Source of the DNA: Spirochaetales bacterium Spiro_10 | GTDB taxonomy: Bacteria; Spirochaetota; Spirochaetia; Treponematales; Treponemataceae | Assembly (NCBI GenBank): GCA_001604405.1 | Contig: LVBL01000003.1 | Coordinates: 1-64,000, forward strand | Length of the DNA stretch: 64,000 bases | Direction of reading: 5' to 3' | Shown: piece by piece, positions 52,186-61,841 of the stretch | Position numbering within the stretch: position 1 is the stretch's first letter | How the letters are laid out: each line of letters opens with the position of its first letter | Program-made: the position numbers and the translations under genes | Notes under the pieces: generated by a model | Databases searched by the model: none | Told to the model about the DNA's origin: nothing | What the model saw: only the letters and a program-made list of their open reading frames with translations

Positions 52186-52803
52186 ATGGACGTTCAGTTG
52201 CAGGAGCTTGTTGAGAAGATACGGAAAGACGGCGTGGACGCCGCCGATGCGCAGGCCTCGGAGATCGTCAACGAGGCAAAGGCAAAGGCCGCCTCGATAC
52301 TGAACGAGGCCCGCGCCGAGGCCGAATCGATCGAAAAGGCCGCACGCGCGGACGCGGAGCGTCTCGAAAAGGCGGCCATCGCCTCGATCAAGCAATCCGG
52401 CAGGAATATCCTCATTTCGTTCCGCGACGGCATTGTTTCCGAGCTTTCGGCCCTCGTCTCCTCGGCTACCGGTACCGCGATGTCCGGCGATTCTCTCAGG
52501 GAACTCGTACCCGCCGCGGTCAAGGCATGGATCGCGAACTCGGGTTCCGGCGACATCGCCGTGCTTCTGTCGCCGTCCGATCTTGAAAAGCTCGAATCGA
52601 CCTTCAAGGCCTCCCTCAAGGCCGAGATGGACAAGGGTCTCGTGCTCGGCTCGGACGGTTCGCTCGCGGGTGGTTTCCGCATCGGGATGAAGGACGGTTC
52701 GGCCTACTACGATTTCTCCGCGGAGGCCGTCGCTTCGCTGTTCTCTTCGTACCTCAACCCTCGCGTCGCCGAGATTCTCAAGTCGGCGTCCAAGGAGTTG
52801 TAA
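52186..52803 (+). CDS. ntpE: V-type ATP synthase subunit E
   Basis: The 205-residue protein has a long N-terminal alanine/glutamate-rich coiled coil (about 1-75) and a globular C-terminal domain with FDGIVSEL-type and GGFRIGMKDGSAYYDFS segments, matching the peripheral stalk subunit E. It links the catalytic head to subunit I. The ATG at 52186 follows GAGAGGTGA; the GTG at 52180 is less likely. It is the first gene of the seven-gene V-ATPase run. Confidence 0.88.
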   Translation: MDVQLQELVEKIRKDGVDAADAQASEIVNEAKAKAASILNEARAEAESIEKAARADAERLEKAAIASIKQSGRNILISFRDGIVSELSALVSSATGTAMSGDSLRELVPAAVKAWIANSGSGDIAVLLSPSDLEKLESTFKASLKAEMDKGLVLGSDGSLAGGFRIGMKDGSAYYDFSAEAVASLFSSYLNPRVAEILKSASKEL

Positions 52804-52807
52804 GCCC

Positions 52808-53359
52808 GTGGGGAGCTACTACTATCTGATGGCGCAGGTGCCGGCCGTACTTCCCGGCGCTCCCGTCATCCTGAACAGCGGAAATTTCCGCGAGCTTGCC
52901 GGCCGGTTCCTGTCGGCCGCCGACGGACGCGTGCTCGCTTCCCTGTCCCTAGAGCCGCCGCGCGACGCACGCGCGGTATCCTCCCGCTTTCTCCGCGAGT
53001 GGCATGCGCGCGAGCGTTCCCTGCGCCTGGCGCTTTCCCGGGCTCGCGCGGCAAGGCTCAAGCGCGACGCGACCCTGACGATGACCGAGGACGAGGACGT
53101 CAGAAAGTCCCGTGACGCCCTGGCCGTGGCGAAGGCTGCCGTCGCCTACGACAACCCGCTCGCGGCCGAACGGTATCTCGATTCCGTCCGGCTGTCCTGG
53201 GTGGACGAGCTTTCGGCCGGGCACTATTTCGATTCGGACGCGGTTTTCGCGTACGCCGTCCGTCTGCTCCTGCGGGAGCGGGCAGACCGCTTTACGGCGG
53301 AGGCCGGCCGCGAGGCGTACTCGGCAATCTATAACCAGATTCTTGGAGAAGAAGCATGA
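52808..53359 (+). CDS. DUF2764 family V-ATPase-associated protein
   Basis: The 183-residue protein begins GSYYYLMAQVP, the characteristic opening of DUF2764, and continues as an all-helical protein (LRLALSRARAARLKRDA, DNPLAAERYLDSVRLSWVDELS). In spirochaetes and chlamydiae this gene sits between the E and A subunit genes. It may replace the C subunit, which is missing, but this is not proved. It ends with a 4-base overlap with ntpA. Confidence 0.8.
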   Translation: MGSYYYLMAQVPAVLPGAPVILNSGNFRELAGRFLSAADGRVLASLSLEPPRDARAVSSRFLREWHARERSLRLALSRARAARLKRDATLTMTEDEDVRKSRDALAVAKAAVAYDNPLAAERYLDSVRLSWVDELSAGHYFDSDAVFAYAVRLLLRERADRFTAEAGREAYSAIYNQILGEEA

Positions 53360-55143
53360 CAGATACCAAAGGTTCCGTGGTCGCCGTTAACGGCAACATG
53401 ATCAGCGTCCGGTTCGAGGGAGACGTCTCCCTCAATGAGGTAGGGTATGTCGAGGTCGGCGGGAAAAGCCTGAAAAGCGAGGTCATTCGCATCCGCGGAG
53501 AGGTCGCACAACTCCAGGTTTTCGAGATCACGAAGGGAATCTCGGTCGGTGACGCGGTTGCCTTCACCGGGGACATGCTCTCTGTCGAGCTCGGTCCCGG
53601 CCTTCTCGGTCAGGTGTACGACGGGCTCCAGAACCCGCTTCCCGAGCTCGCGTCAAAGGCGGGCTACTTCCTGGAACGCGGCATGTACCTCGACCCGCTC
53701 CACGACGACACGAAGTGGGATTTCACCCCGGTGGCTAAACCCGGCGACCGCGTCACGCGCGGCGACTCGATCGGAACCGTGCCCGAGGGAAGCTTCACGC
53801 ACCGCATCATGGTGCCCTTCGGCATGTATGGTACCTACACCGTCAAGTCAGTGAAGCCCGCGGGGAATTACGCCCTCAAGGACACCGTCGCCGAGGTGAC
53901 GGACGAGAAGGGCAAGGTCATCCCGCTCACGATGAGCTTCAACTGGCCGGTCAAGCGCGCCATCGACTGTTACGCCGAGCGGCTCAAGCCGACCGAGACC
54001 CTCATCACGAAGACCCGCACCATCGATACCTTCTTCCCCGTAGCCAAGGGAGGCACGTACTGCATCCCCGGCCCGTTCGGCGCCGGCAAGACCGTGCTAC
54101 AGCACACGACGAGCCGTCACGCCGACGTCGACGTCGTCATCATCGCCGCGTGCGGCGAGCGCGCCGGCGAGGTCGTCGAGACGCTCAAGGAATTCCCCGA
54201 GCTTACCGACCCGCGAACAGGCAAGTCCCTCATGGAACGGACCATCATCATCTGCAATACCTCGTCGATGCCCGTCGCGGCCCGCGAGGCCTCGGTGTAT
54301 ACCGGCGTGACGCTTGCCGAGTACTACCGGCAGATGGGGCTCGACGTCCTCCTGCTCGCGGATTCCACGAGCCGCTGGGCGCAGGCGCTTCGCGAGATGT
54401 CCGGCCGGCTCGAAGAGATCCCGGGAGAGGAAGCCTTCCCCGCGTATCTCGAGTCCTATATCGCCGCTTTCTACGAGCGGGCGGGCATAGTCCGGCTCAA
54501 GGACGGATCCGTCGGCTCGGTAACGATCGGGGGAACCGTTTCTCCCGCTGGCGGTAACTTCGAGGAGCCCGTCACGCAGGCGACGCTCAAGGTCGTCGGC
54601 GCGTTCCACGGGCTTTCGCGAGAGCGTTCCGACGCGCGCAAGTACCCGGCAATCCATCCCCTCGATTCCTGGTCGAAGTACCCCGGCGTCCTTGACGCGA
54701 AGTCCGTGGAATACGCCCGCGGCTTCCTCCGCCGGGGCAGCGAAGTCGAGCAGATGATGAAGGTCGTCGGCGAGGAGGGAACGAGTCTCGACGACTTTGT
54801 CGTGTACCTCAAGGGCAATTTCCTCGACGCGGTCTACCTCCAGCAAAACTCCTTCGACGAGGTGGACGCGGCGGCTTCGACCGAGCGGCAGGCCCATACC
54901 TTCTACATGATCCTGGAGATCCTCGGAACGACGTTCGCCTTCGCGGGCAAGGACGAGGCCCGCGCCTGGTTCAACTCGACGCGTCTCCTGTTCATCGACT
55001 ACAACTATTCAATGTGGGAGTCCGACGGGTTCATGAAGCTCGAAAAAGAGATTCGCGCGGCCATTGAGGACAAGGCTGACGGCATTGACGCCGTTTGCAA
55101 AAAACTGCTCGACCGGCGCGAGCCGGCGCGCGTTGCGGAGTAA
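53356..55143 (+). CDS. ntpA: V-type ATP synthase catalytic subunit A
   Basis: The 595-residue protein has the non-homologous A insert (about 110-200), a P-loop GPFGAGKT at 239-246, and ACGERAGEVVETL. LADSTSRWAQALREMSGRL and a helical C-terminus follow. This is the nucleotide-binding catalytic subunit that hydrolyses or makes ATP in the cytoplasmic head. The length and motif order are normal. ntpB follows after 3 bases. Confidence 0.97.
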   Translation: MTDTKGSVVAVNGNMISVRFEGDVSLNEVGYVEVGGKSLKSEVIRIRGEVAQLQVFEITKGISVGDAVAFTGDMLSVELGPGLLGQVYDGLQNPLPELASKAGYFLERGMYLDPLHDDTKWDFTPVAKPGDRVTRGDSIGTVPEGSFTHRIMVPFGMYGTYTVKSVKPAGNYALKDTVAEVTDEKGKVIPLTMSFNWPVKRAIDCYAERLKPTETLITKTRTIDTFFPVAKGGTYCIPGPFGAGKTVLQHTTSRHADVDVVIIAACGERAGEVVETLKEFPELTDPRTGKSLMERTIIICNTSSMPVAAREASVYTGVTLAEYYRQMGLDVLLLADSTSRWAQALREMSGRLEEIPGEEAFPAYLESYIAAFYERAGIVRLKDGSVGSVTIGGTVSPAGGNFEEPVTQATLKVVGAFHGLSRERSDARKYPAIHPLDSWSKYPGVLDAKSVEYARGFLRRGSEVEQMMKVVGEEGTSLDDFVVYLKGNFLDAVYLQQNSFDEVDAAASTERQAHTFYMILEILGTTFAFAGKDEARAWFNSTRLLFIDYNYSMWESDGFMKLEKEIRAAIEDKADGIDAVCKKLLDRREPARVAE

Positions 55144-55146
55144 GCC

Positions 55147-56442
55147 ATGAACAAGGTATATAGCAAGATTGAATCCATCAACGGCTCCGTCATTACCGTG
55201 AAGGCTGACGGCGTCAAGTACGGAGAGCTCGCGGAAATCGAGACCTCGTTCGGCTCCTCCCTCGCTGAGGTGAACAAGCTCGCGGGGGATCTCGTGTCCC
55301 TCCAGGTGTTCGCGGGCGGACGCGGCGTGTCGACCGGCGACAGCATCCGCTTTCTCGGGAACGAGATGCGCGTCAGCTTTTCCGACAACCTCCTCGGGCG
55401 CATTTTCAACGGCTCGGGGGAACCCCGCGACAAGGGTCCCGCGCTCAAGGACAACCTGGTGCCGATCGGGGGGCCGTCGGTAAACCCGTCAAAGCGCATC
55501 ATCGCGAAGCGCATGATCCGTACCGGTATCCCCATGATCGACGTGTTCAACACCCTCTGCGTCTCGCAGAAGCTTCCGATATTCTCCATCTCGGGCGAGC
55601 CGTACAACGAGCTTCTCGCCCGCATCGCGATGCAGGCCGAGGTCGACGTGATCGTGCTCGGGGGCATGGGACTCAAGTACGACGACTACCTCTTTTTCAA
55701 GGACACGCTCGAGAACGCCGGAGCCATGAGCCGCACCGCGATGTTCGTTCATACCGCCGCCGACCCGACGGTCGAGTGCATCATGATCCCCGACATGTGC
55801 CTTGCCGTCGCCGAGCAGTTCGCGATCCAGGGAAAGGACGTGCTCGTCCTCCTTACCGACATGACGAACTTCGCGGACTCGATGAAGGAAATCGCCATCA
55901 TCCAGGAGCAGGTTCCCTCGAACCGCGGTTACCCGGGCGACCTCTACAGCCAGCTCGCTGCTCGCTACGAGAAGGCCGTCGACTTCGACGACGCGGGCTC
56001 TGTCACTATTCTTGCCGTCACGACGATGCCGGGCGACGACGTCACCCACCCCGTGCCCGACAACACGGGGTACATCACCGAGGGCCAGTTTTACCTCAAG
56101 AACGGCCGTATCGAGCCCTTCGGCAGCCTTTCGCGCCTCAAGCAGAACGTGAACGGAAAGACGCGGCCCGACCATCGCGCGCTCATGGACAACATGATCA
56201 AGCTCTATTCCTCCTACAAGGACACCCTCGAGAAGAAGTCGATGGGCTTCATGATGTCCGAGTGGGACAGCAAGCTTCTCAAGTTCGGTTCCCTGTTCGA
56301 GGCACAGATGATGGACCTTACGGTGAACATCTCGCTTGAGGGCGCGCTTGACGCCGGATGGAAGATCCTCGCCGAGTGCTTCACTCCCGCCGAGACAGGA
56401 ATAAAGAGCGATCTCATCAACCAGTACTGGCCGAAGGGCTGA
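55147..56442 (+). CDS. ntpB: V-type ATP synthase subunit B
   Basis: The 431-residue protein is the non-catalytic nucleotide-site subunit, with the beta-barrel N-terminus, [18 protein letters not shown] and [18 protein letters not shown] in place of a P-loop. [16 protein letters not shown] and the C-terminal helices follow. It alternates with subunit A in the A3B3 head. The spacing to its neighbours (3 bases upstream, 15 downstream) shows one transcript. Confidence 0.97.
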   Translation: MNKVYSKIESINGSVITVKADGVKYGELAEIETSFGSSLAEVNKLAGDLVSLQVFAGGRGVSTGDSIRFLGNEMRVSFSDNLLGRIFNGSGEPRDKGPALKDNLVPIGGPSVNPSKRIIAKRMIRTGIPMIDVFNTLCVSQKLPIFSISGEPYNELLARIAMQAEVDVIVLGGMGLKYDDYLFFKDTLENAGAMSRTAMFVHTAADPTVECIMIPDMCLAVAEQFAIQGKDVLVLLTDMTNFADSMKEIAIIQEQVPSNRGYPGDLYSQLAARYEKAVDFDDAGSVTILAVTTMPGDDVTHPVPDNTGYITEGQFYLKNGRIEPFGSLSRLKQNVNGKTRPDHRALMDNMIKLYSSYKDTLEKKSMGFMMSEWDSKLLKFGSLFEAQMMDLTVNISLEGALDAGWKILAECFTPAETGIKSDLINQYWPKG

Positions 56443-56457
56443 CAGGAGCGGGTCGTA

Positions 56458-57069
56458 ATGGCGATAAAGCTGACCAAAAACGAGCTGAAGTCCCAGAAGG
56501 AAAGCCTGAAGATGTACAGGCGGTACCTTCCGACGCTTCAGCTCAAGAAACAGCAATTGCAGACGGAGATACGCTCCATCGAGGCGCGCGCGAACGCCGT
56601 ACGGTCGGAACGCGACGCGCTCAACGCCGAATTCGACGCGTGGATCGCCGTCTTCGGCGAGGCCGATTCCTTCGATCCGGACACCGTCCAGATTCGCGAG
56701 GTTCGCACCACGACGGGCAATATCGCCGGCGTGTCCATTCCCGTGTTCGAGGGCGCCGACTTTGACCGCGTCGGTTACGACCTGTACGCAAAGCCGCTGT
56801 GGATAGACACTGCGTCCGACAGGCTCGAGCGCGTGCTCGCGCTTGACCTCGAGGCGCGCGTTCTCGACGAGCAGGTGCGCCTCCTGAACGTCGAATTGAG
56901 GACGACGACCCAGCGGGTAAACCTTTTCGAGAAGGTGAAGATTCCCGAGACGCGCGCGAACATCAAGAAGATAACCGTGTATCTCGGAGACCAGCAGGTT
57001 GCCGCCGTCGTGCGCGGAAAGATATCGAAAAAGAACCTTGAAGCCGCGAGCGGGGAGGCGGCCGTATGA
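56458..57069 (+). CDS. ntpD: V-type ATP synthase subunit D
   Basis: The 203-residue protein is a long coiled-coil hairpin with the N-terminal [20 protein letters not shown] motif and the C-terminal [20 protein letters not shown], both typical of subunit D. It is the central rotating shaft between the A3B3 head and the K ring. It overlaps ntpI by 4 bases. Confidence 0.95.
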   Translation: MAIKLTKNELKSQKESLKMYRRYLPTLQLKKQQLQTEIRSIEARANAVRSERDALNAEFDAWIAVFGEADSFDPDTVQIREVRTTTGNIAGVSIPVFEGADFDRVGYDLYAKPLWIDTASDRLERVLALDLEARVLDEQVRLLNVELRTTTQRVNLFEKVKIPETRANIKKITVYLGDQQVAAVVRGKISKKNLEAASGEAAV

Positions 57070-58931
57070 TCGTACCCATGAAGAAGGTCACGCTCGTCGT
57101 ACTTGACCGCGAGCGCGAGGAAGCCCTGAGAATCCTGAGAAAGACCGGCGTCATGCACGTCGAGAGAAGGACGACGTCCGGGCAAACACTCGCGGACCTC
57201 CAGTCGGCGCTTTCCTCGCTCGACCAGGCGATCGCCCTCCTCTCCGAGGCCGCCGCCGCGAAAACCGCCGCCGGTTCGCCAGCCGCGTTCCCCGCGGGGA
57301 ATCCCGCCGCCGCCGTCGAGGAGATCCTGGCCGTCCGCGACCGAAAACGGGCCGCGCAGGAATCGGCGATCTCGCTTGCCCGCGAGCTTGAGCGCTTTGC
57401 GGAGTGGGGCGAGGTGAACCCGTCCGATTTCGACGACTTGGCGCGGCGCGGCGTGTACCTTTTCCCCTTCGAGATGACGGTTTCCGAGTATACCTCGCTT
57501 CCCGCCTCGGTCCGCTCCATAGTGCTGAACCGCGACAAGAAGACTATCCGCTGCGTCATCTGGGGCGAAGACGACCTTCTCCACGCCGAGATGCCCGCCG
57601 GGGCGAGGGAGCTCGTCATGCCGGCCAAGCCGACAGTCGAGCTGAAGGAAGACCTTTCCGCCGCCGTCGTCGCGATTCCCGAGTGCGACGCCTCGTTTGC
57701 GGCGCGTGCCTCGTGGCTTCCGTCCCTTGCCGCGTATCGTTCCGAGTTGCTCGCGGCCATAGAATTCGAGACGATACGGTCCGGAATGCCCGTCGTCGAG
57801 CTTGGCGAAGGCTCTTCGGTCGGCGGAGCCGCTTCCATCGCCTGGCTTACGGGATTCGTCCCCGCCGAAGAGGTGGGGACCGTCATGGACGCGTCAAAGC
57901 GGCATGGCTGGGCTTGCATGTCGGAAGACCCGTCCGAGGAGGACGCGGTGCCGACCAAGGTCAGGAACAACCGCGTCGTGAACCTCATCTCGCCGCTCCT
58001 CGAGTTCCTCGGTACCGTGCCCGGTTACCGCGAGATCGACATATCTCTGTGGTTCCTTCTGTTCTTCGGCATTTTCTTCGCGATGATTTTCGGCGACGCG
58101 GGCTACGGTTCCCTGCTCGCGGTTATCTCCGTATTCTCGATCGCGCGGACCTACGCGCGGGGAGAGAAGCCCGCGACGGGCCTTTTCATGATCCTCTATC
58201 TTTCGCTGATGACCGTCGCGTGGGGCACGATTACCTGCACCTGGTTCGGCATGCCGGTTGCGGCCCTTCCCGGTTTCCTCGTCAACGCCTCCTTGCCCGC
58301 GTTCTCGAACGCGAATCCCGGGGCCGCCGACAACATCAAGGTCTTTTGCTTCACGCTCGGTCTTGTCCAGATTTCGCTCGCCCACGTCATCGGCATCGTG
58401 CGGAACCGGAAATCCCCGAAGCTTCTGGGGGAGTTCGGATCGCTCATGATGACGGTCGGGATGTACTTCGTCGTCCTCAATCTCGTCGTGTCCGCGGAGA
58501 AGTACCCCCTGTCCGACGCGATACTGGCCATGATCGGATGCGGTTTCCTGCTTAATTTCGTGTTCATAAACTACGCGGGAAGTCTCGTCGGGGGCATCGT
58601 GGAAAGCCTCAAGAACTTCATCACGATGTTCCTCGGCATAGTGAACATGTTCGGGGACATCATGAGCTACATCCGTCTCTGGGCCGTCGGGCTTGCCGGC
58701 TCGGCGATCAGCGCGACCGTGAACTCGATGGCGGGACCCTTCCTTGGCGGGTTCATCATATTCGCGGGCGTGATCCTGCTGTTTTTCGGCCACGGGCTGA
58801 ACCTTGTCATGAACGTCCTTTCGGTCATCGTTCACGGAGTACGCCTCAATACTCTCGAGTTTTCAAACCATCTCGGTCTGACCTGGTCAGGCTTTAAGTA
58901 CGAGCCGTTCGCGGAAACGGCCAAAAAATAG
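57066..58931 (+). CDS. ntpI: V-type ATP synthase subunit I (membrane stator)
   Basis: The 621-residue protein has an N-terminal cytoplasmic half (about 1-330) with coiled coil. A C-terminal half of about seven membrane helices begins [20 protein letters not shown] and contains [20 protein letters not shown] and [20 protein letters not shown]. The conserved Arg regions in these helices face the K ring and allow ion release. An alanine-rich stretch (about 60-80) in the soluble part is longer than usual. Confidence 0.95.
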   Translation: MIVPMKKVTLVVLDREREEALRILRKTGVMHVERRTTSGQTLADLQSALSSLDQAIALLSEAAAAKTAAGSPAAFPAGNPAAAVEEILAVRDRKRAAQESAISLARELERFAEWGEVNPSDFDDLARRGVYLFPFEMTVSEYTSLPASVRSIVLNRDKKTIRCVIWGEDDLLHAEMPAGARELVMPAKPTVELKEDLSAAVVAIPECDASFAARASWLPSLAAYRSELLAAIEFETIRSGMPVVELGEGSSVGGAASIAWLTGFVPAEEVGTVMDASKRHGWACMSEDPSEEDAVPTKVRNNRVVNLISPLLEFLGTVPGYREIDISLWFLLFFGIFFAMIFGDAGYGSLLAVISVFSIARTYARGEKPATGLFMILYLSLMTVAWGTITCTWFGMPVAALPGFLVNASLPAFSNANPGAADNIKVFCFTLGLVQISLAHVIGIVRNRKSPKLLGEFGSLMMTVGMYFVVLNLVVSAEKYPLSDAILAMIGCGFLLNFVFINYAGSLVGGIVESLKNFITMFLGIVNMFGDIMSYIRLWAVGLAGSAISATVNSMAGPFLGGFIIFAGVILLFFGHGLNLVMNVLSVIVHGVRLNTLEFSNHLGLTWSGFKYEPFAETAKK

Positions 58932-58940
58932 GAGTTGCAT

Positions 58941-59363
58941 ATGAATTTCGGTATGTTTGGCGCCGCTGCTGTCCTGGGTATTTCTGCGGTCGGTTCCGCA
59001 ATCGGTCTCGCGATCGCCGGTCAGGCGACAATCGGGGCGTGGAAACGCTGTTACATGAACAATAAGCCCGCTCCCTTCATCCTCGTCGCCTTCGCCGGCG
59101 CGCCGCTGACGCAGACGATTTACGGCTTCCTCCTCATGAACGCGATGATCGCCTCGGAGAAGGACCCCTGGTTCCTGCTTGGCGTGGGTCTCGTGTGCGG
59201 ACTCGCGATCGCCGGCTCGGCCATCGCGCAAGGCGCGGCGAGCGCTTCCGGTTCGGACGCGCTGGGTGAGACCGGAAAGGGCTTTTCCCAGTACATCACC
59301 ATCGTCGGTCTCTGCGAGACCGTCGCGCTTTTCGTGATGGTATTCGGACTCATCTCGGTGTAA
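58941..59363 (+). CDS. ntpK: V-type ATP synthase subunit K (rotor ring, sodium-type ligands)
   Basis: The 140-residue protein has two helical hairpins. T57, Q58, Q97 and E126 (TQTIYG, AIAQGAA and CETVALF) match the positions of the sodium ligands T64, Q65, Q110 and E139 of E. hirae NtpK, with identical 29-residue spacing between the last two. This suggests a sodium-binding ring. Only the second hairpin carries the carboxylate, as in V-type rings. The ATG at 58941 follows GGAG; the TTG at 58935 is rejected. Confidence 0.93.
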   Translation: MNFGMFGAAAVLGISAVGSAIGLAIAGQATIGAWKRCYMNNKPAPFILVAFAGAPLTQTIYGFLLMNAMIASEKDPWFLLGVGLVCGLAIAGSAIAQGAASASGSDALGETGKGFSQYITIVGLCETVALFVMVFGLISV

Positions 59364-59381
59364 GGACGGCTTGACCGGACG

Positions 59382-59412
59382 GCCGGGGGCGTACGCCTCC
59401 GGCTTTTTTTTT
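59382..59412 (+). terminator. Rho-independent terminator of the V-ATPase operon
   Basis: GCCGGGGGC, loop GTAC and GCCTCCGGC form a 9-pair stem with one G-T pair, followed by nine T residues. Confidence 0.85.
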
Positions 59413-59429
59413 ATCGGCGCCGCGCTCTC

Positions 59430-59458
59430 TGTACAACGCGTTTTTTTGCCGATATAGT
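59430..59458 (+). promoter_or_regulatory. Putative promoter of ispG, leaderless spacing
   Basis: TGTACA (59430-59435), a 17-base spacer and TATAGT (59453-59458) lie 8 bases before the ispG ATG at 59467. No Shine-Dalgarno is clear. The -35 hexamer is identical to that before the gene at 11841. Confidence 0.45.
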
Positions 59459-59466
59459 AGGTACGT

Positions 59467-60585
59467 ATGTCAGAGTTCAAGAAGCCACGCTGCGTGTATC
59501 TCGGCGGTAACGGAATCACGAGACGTCTCGGGATCGGGGGAGACTCCCCCGTATCCATCCAGACGATGTGGAAATCCCCGATCGTCGGCGCGGACGTGCA
59601 GTCGTTGGCCCGCGAGGTGGACCAGCTCGGCCGTTTGGGTTGCGACATCGTGCGCTTCGCCGTTCCCGACGCCGAAAGCGCGACCGTACTTTCCGCACTA
59701 TCGTCCTTGACCGTCATGCCGCTCGTTGCCGACATCCACTTTGACCATACCCTGGCCCTTGCGTGCATCGCGGGCGGAGTCGCCAAGATTCGCATAAATC
59801 CGGGCAATATCGGCTCCAAGGAGCGGGTGCGCGAGGTGGCGGAGGCGGCGGGGGACCGGGGCGTACCAATCCGGATCGGGGTCAATTCAGGGTCCCTCCC
59901 CCGCGACCTCCAAGAGCGCGCGGCAGGCCTGATCGCGTCGGGCGAGTCGCCCGAAAAGGCTCGGGTTGCCTCTTTGGTCGAGGCGGCCACGCGCGAGGCC
60001 GCGGCCCTCGACGAGCTCGGTTTTTCGGATTGTATCGTGTCCATGAAGGCCTCCTCCGTGCGGGAGACCGTTTTGTGCAACGAGGCTTTCGCGCGCCGCT
60101 TCGACATTCCCCTGCATATCGGCGTGACGGAGGCCGGCCCGCTCATAGGAGGGGTGGTCAAGAGCGCCATAGCGCTGTCCAGGCTGCTGACCGAAGGGAT
60201 CGGATCGACCGTGAGGGTAAGCCTCTCGGATACGCCCGAGAGCGAGGTAATCGCCGCGCGCGAGATCCTCTCGGAGTCGGGTGCCCGGTCCGGAGGGGTA
60301 AGGATCGTCTCGTGTCCCCGTTGCGGACGGAACGGCTTTGACGTTCACGGTTTCGTGGCGAGGTGGCAACGGGAGCTCATGTCGCTCGACAAGGATATTA
60401 CCGTCGCGGTGATGGGTTGCGTGGTTAACGGCCCCGGCGAGGGAAAGCACGCGGACATCGGCATAACCGGCGCGGGAGATTCGGTCATCATCTTCAGGCA
60501 TGGCGAGATCGTCAGGCGGGAGAACGTGGCCGCGGGGGTGCGGGCCGTCGACGACGCCTTCCGGGAGGAGTTGGACAAACTGTGA
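59467..60585 (+). CDS. ispG: (E)-4-hydroxy-3-methylbut-2-enyl-diphosphate synthase IspG
   Basis: The 372-residue enzyme has the TIM-barrel part (VSIQTMWKSP, VADIHFDHTLA, KIRINPGNIG) and the C-terminal iron-sulphur part. The latter has C283, C286 (CPRCGR) and C318 (GCVVNGPGEG) ligating a 4Fe-4S cluster. It converts MEcPP to HMBPP in the non-mevalonate isoprenoid pathway. It overlaps the following TPR gene by 4 bases. Confidence 0.97.
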   Translation: MSEFKKPRCVYLGGNGITRRLGIGGDSPVSIQTMWKSPIVGADVQSLAREVDQLGRLGCDIVRFAVPDAESATVLSALSSLTVMPLVADIHFDHTLALACIAGGVAKIRINPGNIGSKERVREVAEAAGDRGVPIRIGVNSGSLPRDLQERAAGLIASGESPEKARVASLVEAATREAAALDELGFSDCIVSMKASSVRETVLCNEAFARRFDIPLHIGVTEAGPLIGGVVKSAIALSRLLTEGIGSTVRVSLSDTPESEVIAAREILSESGARSGGVRIVSCPRCGRNGFDVHGFVARWQRELMSLDKDITVAVMGCVVNGPGEGKHADIGITGAGDSVIIFRHGEIVRRENVAAGVRAVDDAFREELDKL

Positions 60586-61721
60586 ATACCCAAGATTCGC
60601 GCCGTGTGACGTGCCGTATTCTCGTAGTCGCGTTCGCGTTCGCGTTCCTGTCAATCTCGGCGCCGGCGACCGCGCAGATACCCTCAACGGAAACCTGGCG
60701 TATCCTCGCTTCGGCGCGGGATGCCTTCGAAAAGGGCGAGCTCGGCGAGGCGCTCGCGCTCTGCGAAAAGGCGCGCAACGGCCACAGCGCCGCGATGAGG
60801 CGCATGAGGGATACTCTCGGCGAGGCCTTGACGCCCGCCGAGGTCCGGCGCTCCGGCGAGGACATCGCCCAGGCGCGCGAGATACTTTTGAGAAGAAACG
60901 AGGCCGCCGCGGTCGAGATACTCGATGAGGTCCGGGCCAATCCCAAGGCCTCCCAGAAGGTCCGGACCACATCCGATGTCCTGACCTGGCTTGAAAAGCG
61001 CGCCGTATTGCCCGAGGCCGACATGCTGTCGGGTTCCATATACGAGGCCGAGGGCGAATACTCGGTGGCCTCGGGGCATTTCAAGTCGGCCTGGGAACGA
61101 AGGGATTTTCTGGATATCCCCGACGAGCGATTCACGATTCTCTACGCGCTCGCGGATATCGCGCAAAAGACGGGCGATTTGGGCGCGAAGGAGCGGTATC
61201 TTCTCGCGGTCCTTTCCGAAGACCCGGTGTACGGCAAGCCTGGCGCCGAAAGCCCTTCCTTGCGCGCCATGATACGCACTCTTGAGTCCGAACTCACGAC
61301 CGCCAAGTTTTTTACCCTCTACCGGCACCGCGCGTATTTTGCCCTGCAGGCGTATCAGAAACTCTCAAATTTCTATTATCTCGACTCGCGGGGCAGATTG
61401 GATAGCGCGTTGCCGGTTGCGGTTCTTGCCACGATCATCTCGGTTACGGCGCTGGACGAGGCCGTCGCGCGGTACGAGTTCTCGTACTCGTTTTCATCCC
61501 TGACGGATTTGCTCGATCGGAGCGGGGCACATCCGGAGATACTGGAATGGGCGCAGAGAACGGGCATGTGGGAATCTTTTTTGCTTCTTTCCCGAATCCT
61601 TGACGCCCGGGGATACGCGGCCCTCGCGGGATCCCTTCGGAACGACCTTGCCCTGCATTGTCCGGATGAGGTTACCGCGAGAAAGGCGGCGGGCGAGGCC
61701 CGGTCCGCAAACCCCAGATGA
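60582..61721 (+). CDS. Exported TPR-like helical protein
   Basis: The 379-residue protein has a signal peptide (cleavage near PATAQ, about residue 32) followed by helical repeats resembling TPRs (AREILLRRNEAAAVEILDEV; LALADIAQKTGDLGAKERYLL-like units). It is predicted periplasmic. A hydrophobic stretch (about 280-295) may be buried. It is coupled to ispG by overlap, which probably reflects packing of genes rather than function. No family is recognised. Confidence 0.7.
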   Translation: MNTQDSRRVTCRILVVAFAFAFLSISAPATAQIPSTETWRILASARDAFEKGELGEALALCEKARNGHSAAMRRMRDTLGEALTPAEVRRSGEDIAQAREILLRRNEAAAVEILDEVRANPKASQKVRTTSDVLTWLEKRAVLPEADMLSGSIYEAEGEYSVASGHFKSAWERRDFLDIPDERFTILYALADIAQKTGDLGAKERYLLAVLSEDPVYGKPGAESPSLRAMIRTLESELTTAKFFTLYRHRAYFALQAYQKLSNFYYLDSRGRLDSALPVAVLATIISVTALDEAVARYEFSYSFSSLTDLLDRSGAHPEILEWAQRTGMWESFLLLSRILDARGYAALAGSLRNDLALHCPDEVTARKAAGEARSANPR

Positions 61722-61734
61722 GACTTTTATCTTC

Positions 61735-61762
61735 TTGAAAAAACCGCGAAAAGTGGTATATT
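61735..61762 (+). promoter_or_regulatory. Promoter of the small barrel protein
   Basis: TTGAAA (61735-61740), a 16-base spacer and TATATT (61757-61762) predict a leader of about 72 bases ending in GAGAGGAG before the ATG at 61842. Confidence 0.6.
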
Positions 61763-61841
61763 AACGTAATGGCATTGTTTCGCTTTCGCTTAGGTCGAAG
61801 ATGAAGCTTGCCGTGTCATATTTGCAAGAGAGGAGTGCACC

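Noticed and set aside
59448-59455. GCCGATAT before ispG as a sigma-28 -10 element
   Set aside because: It resembles GCCGATAA, but no TAAA-like -35 lies 15 bases upstream, and a sigma-70 type pair explains the region better.
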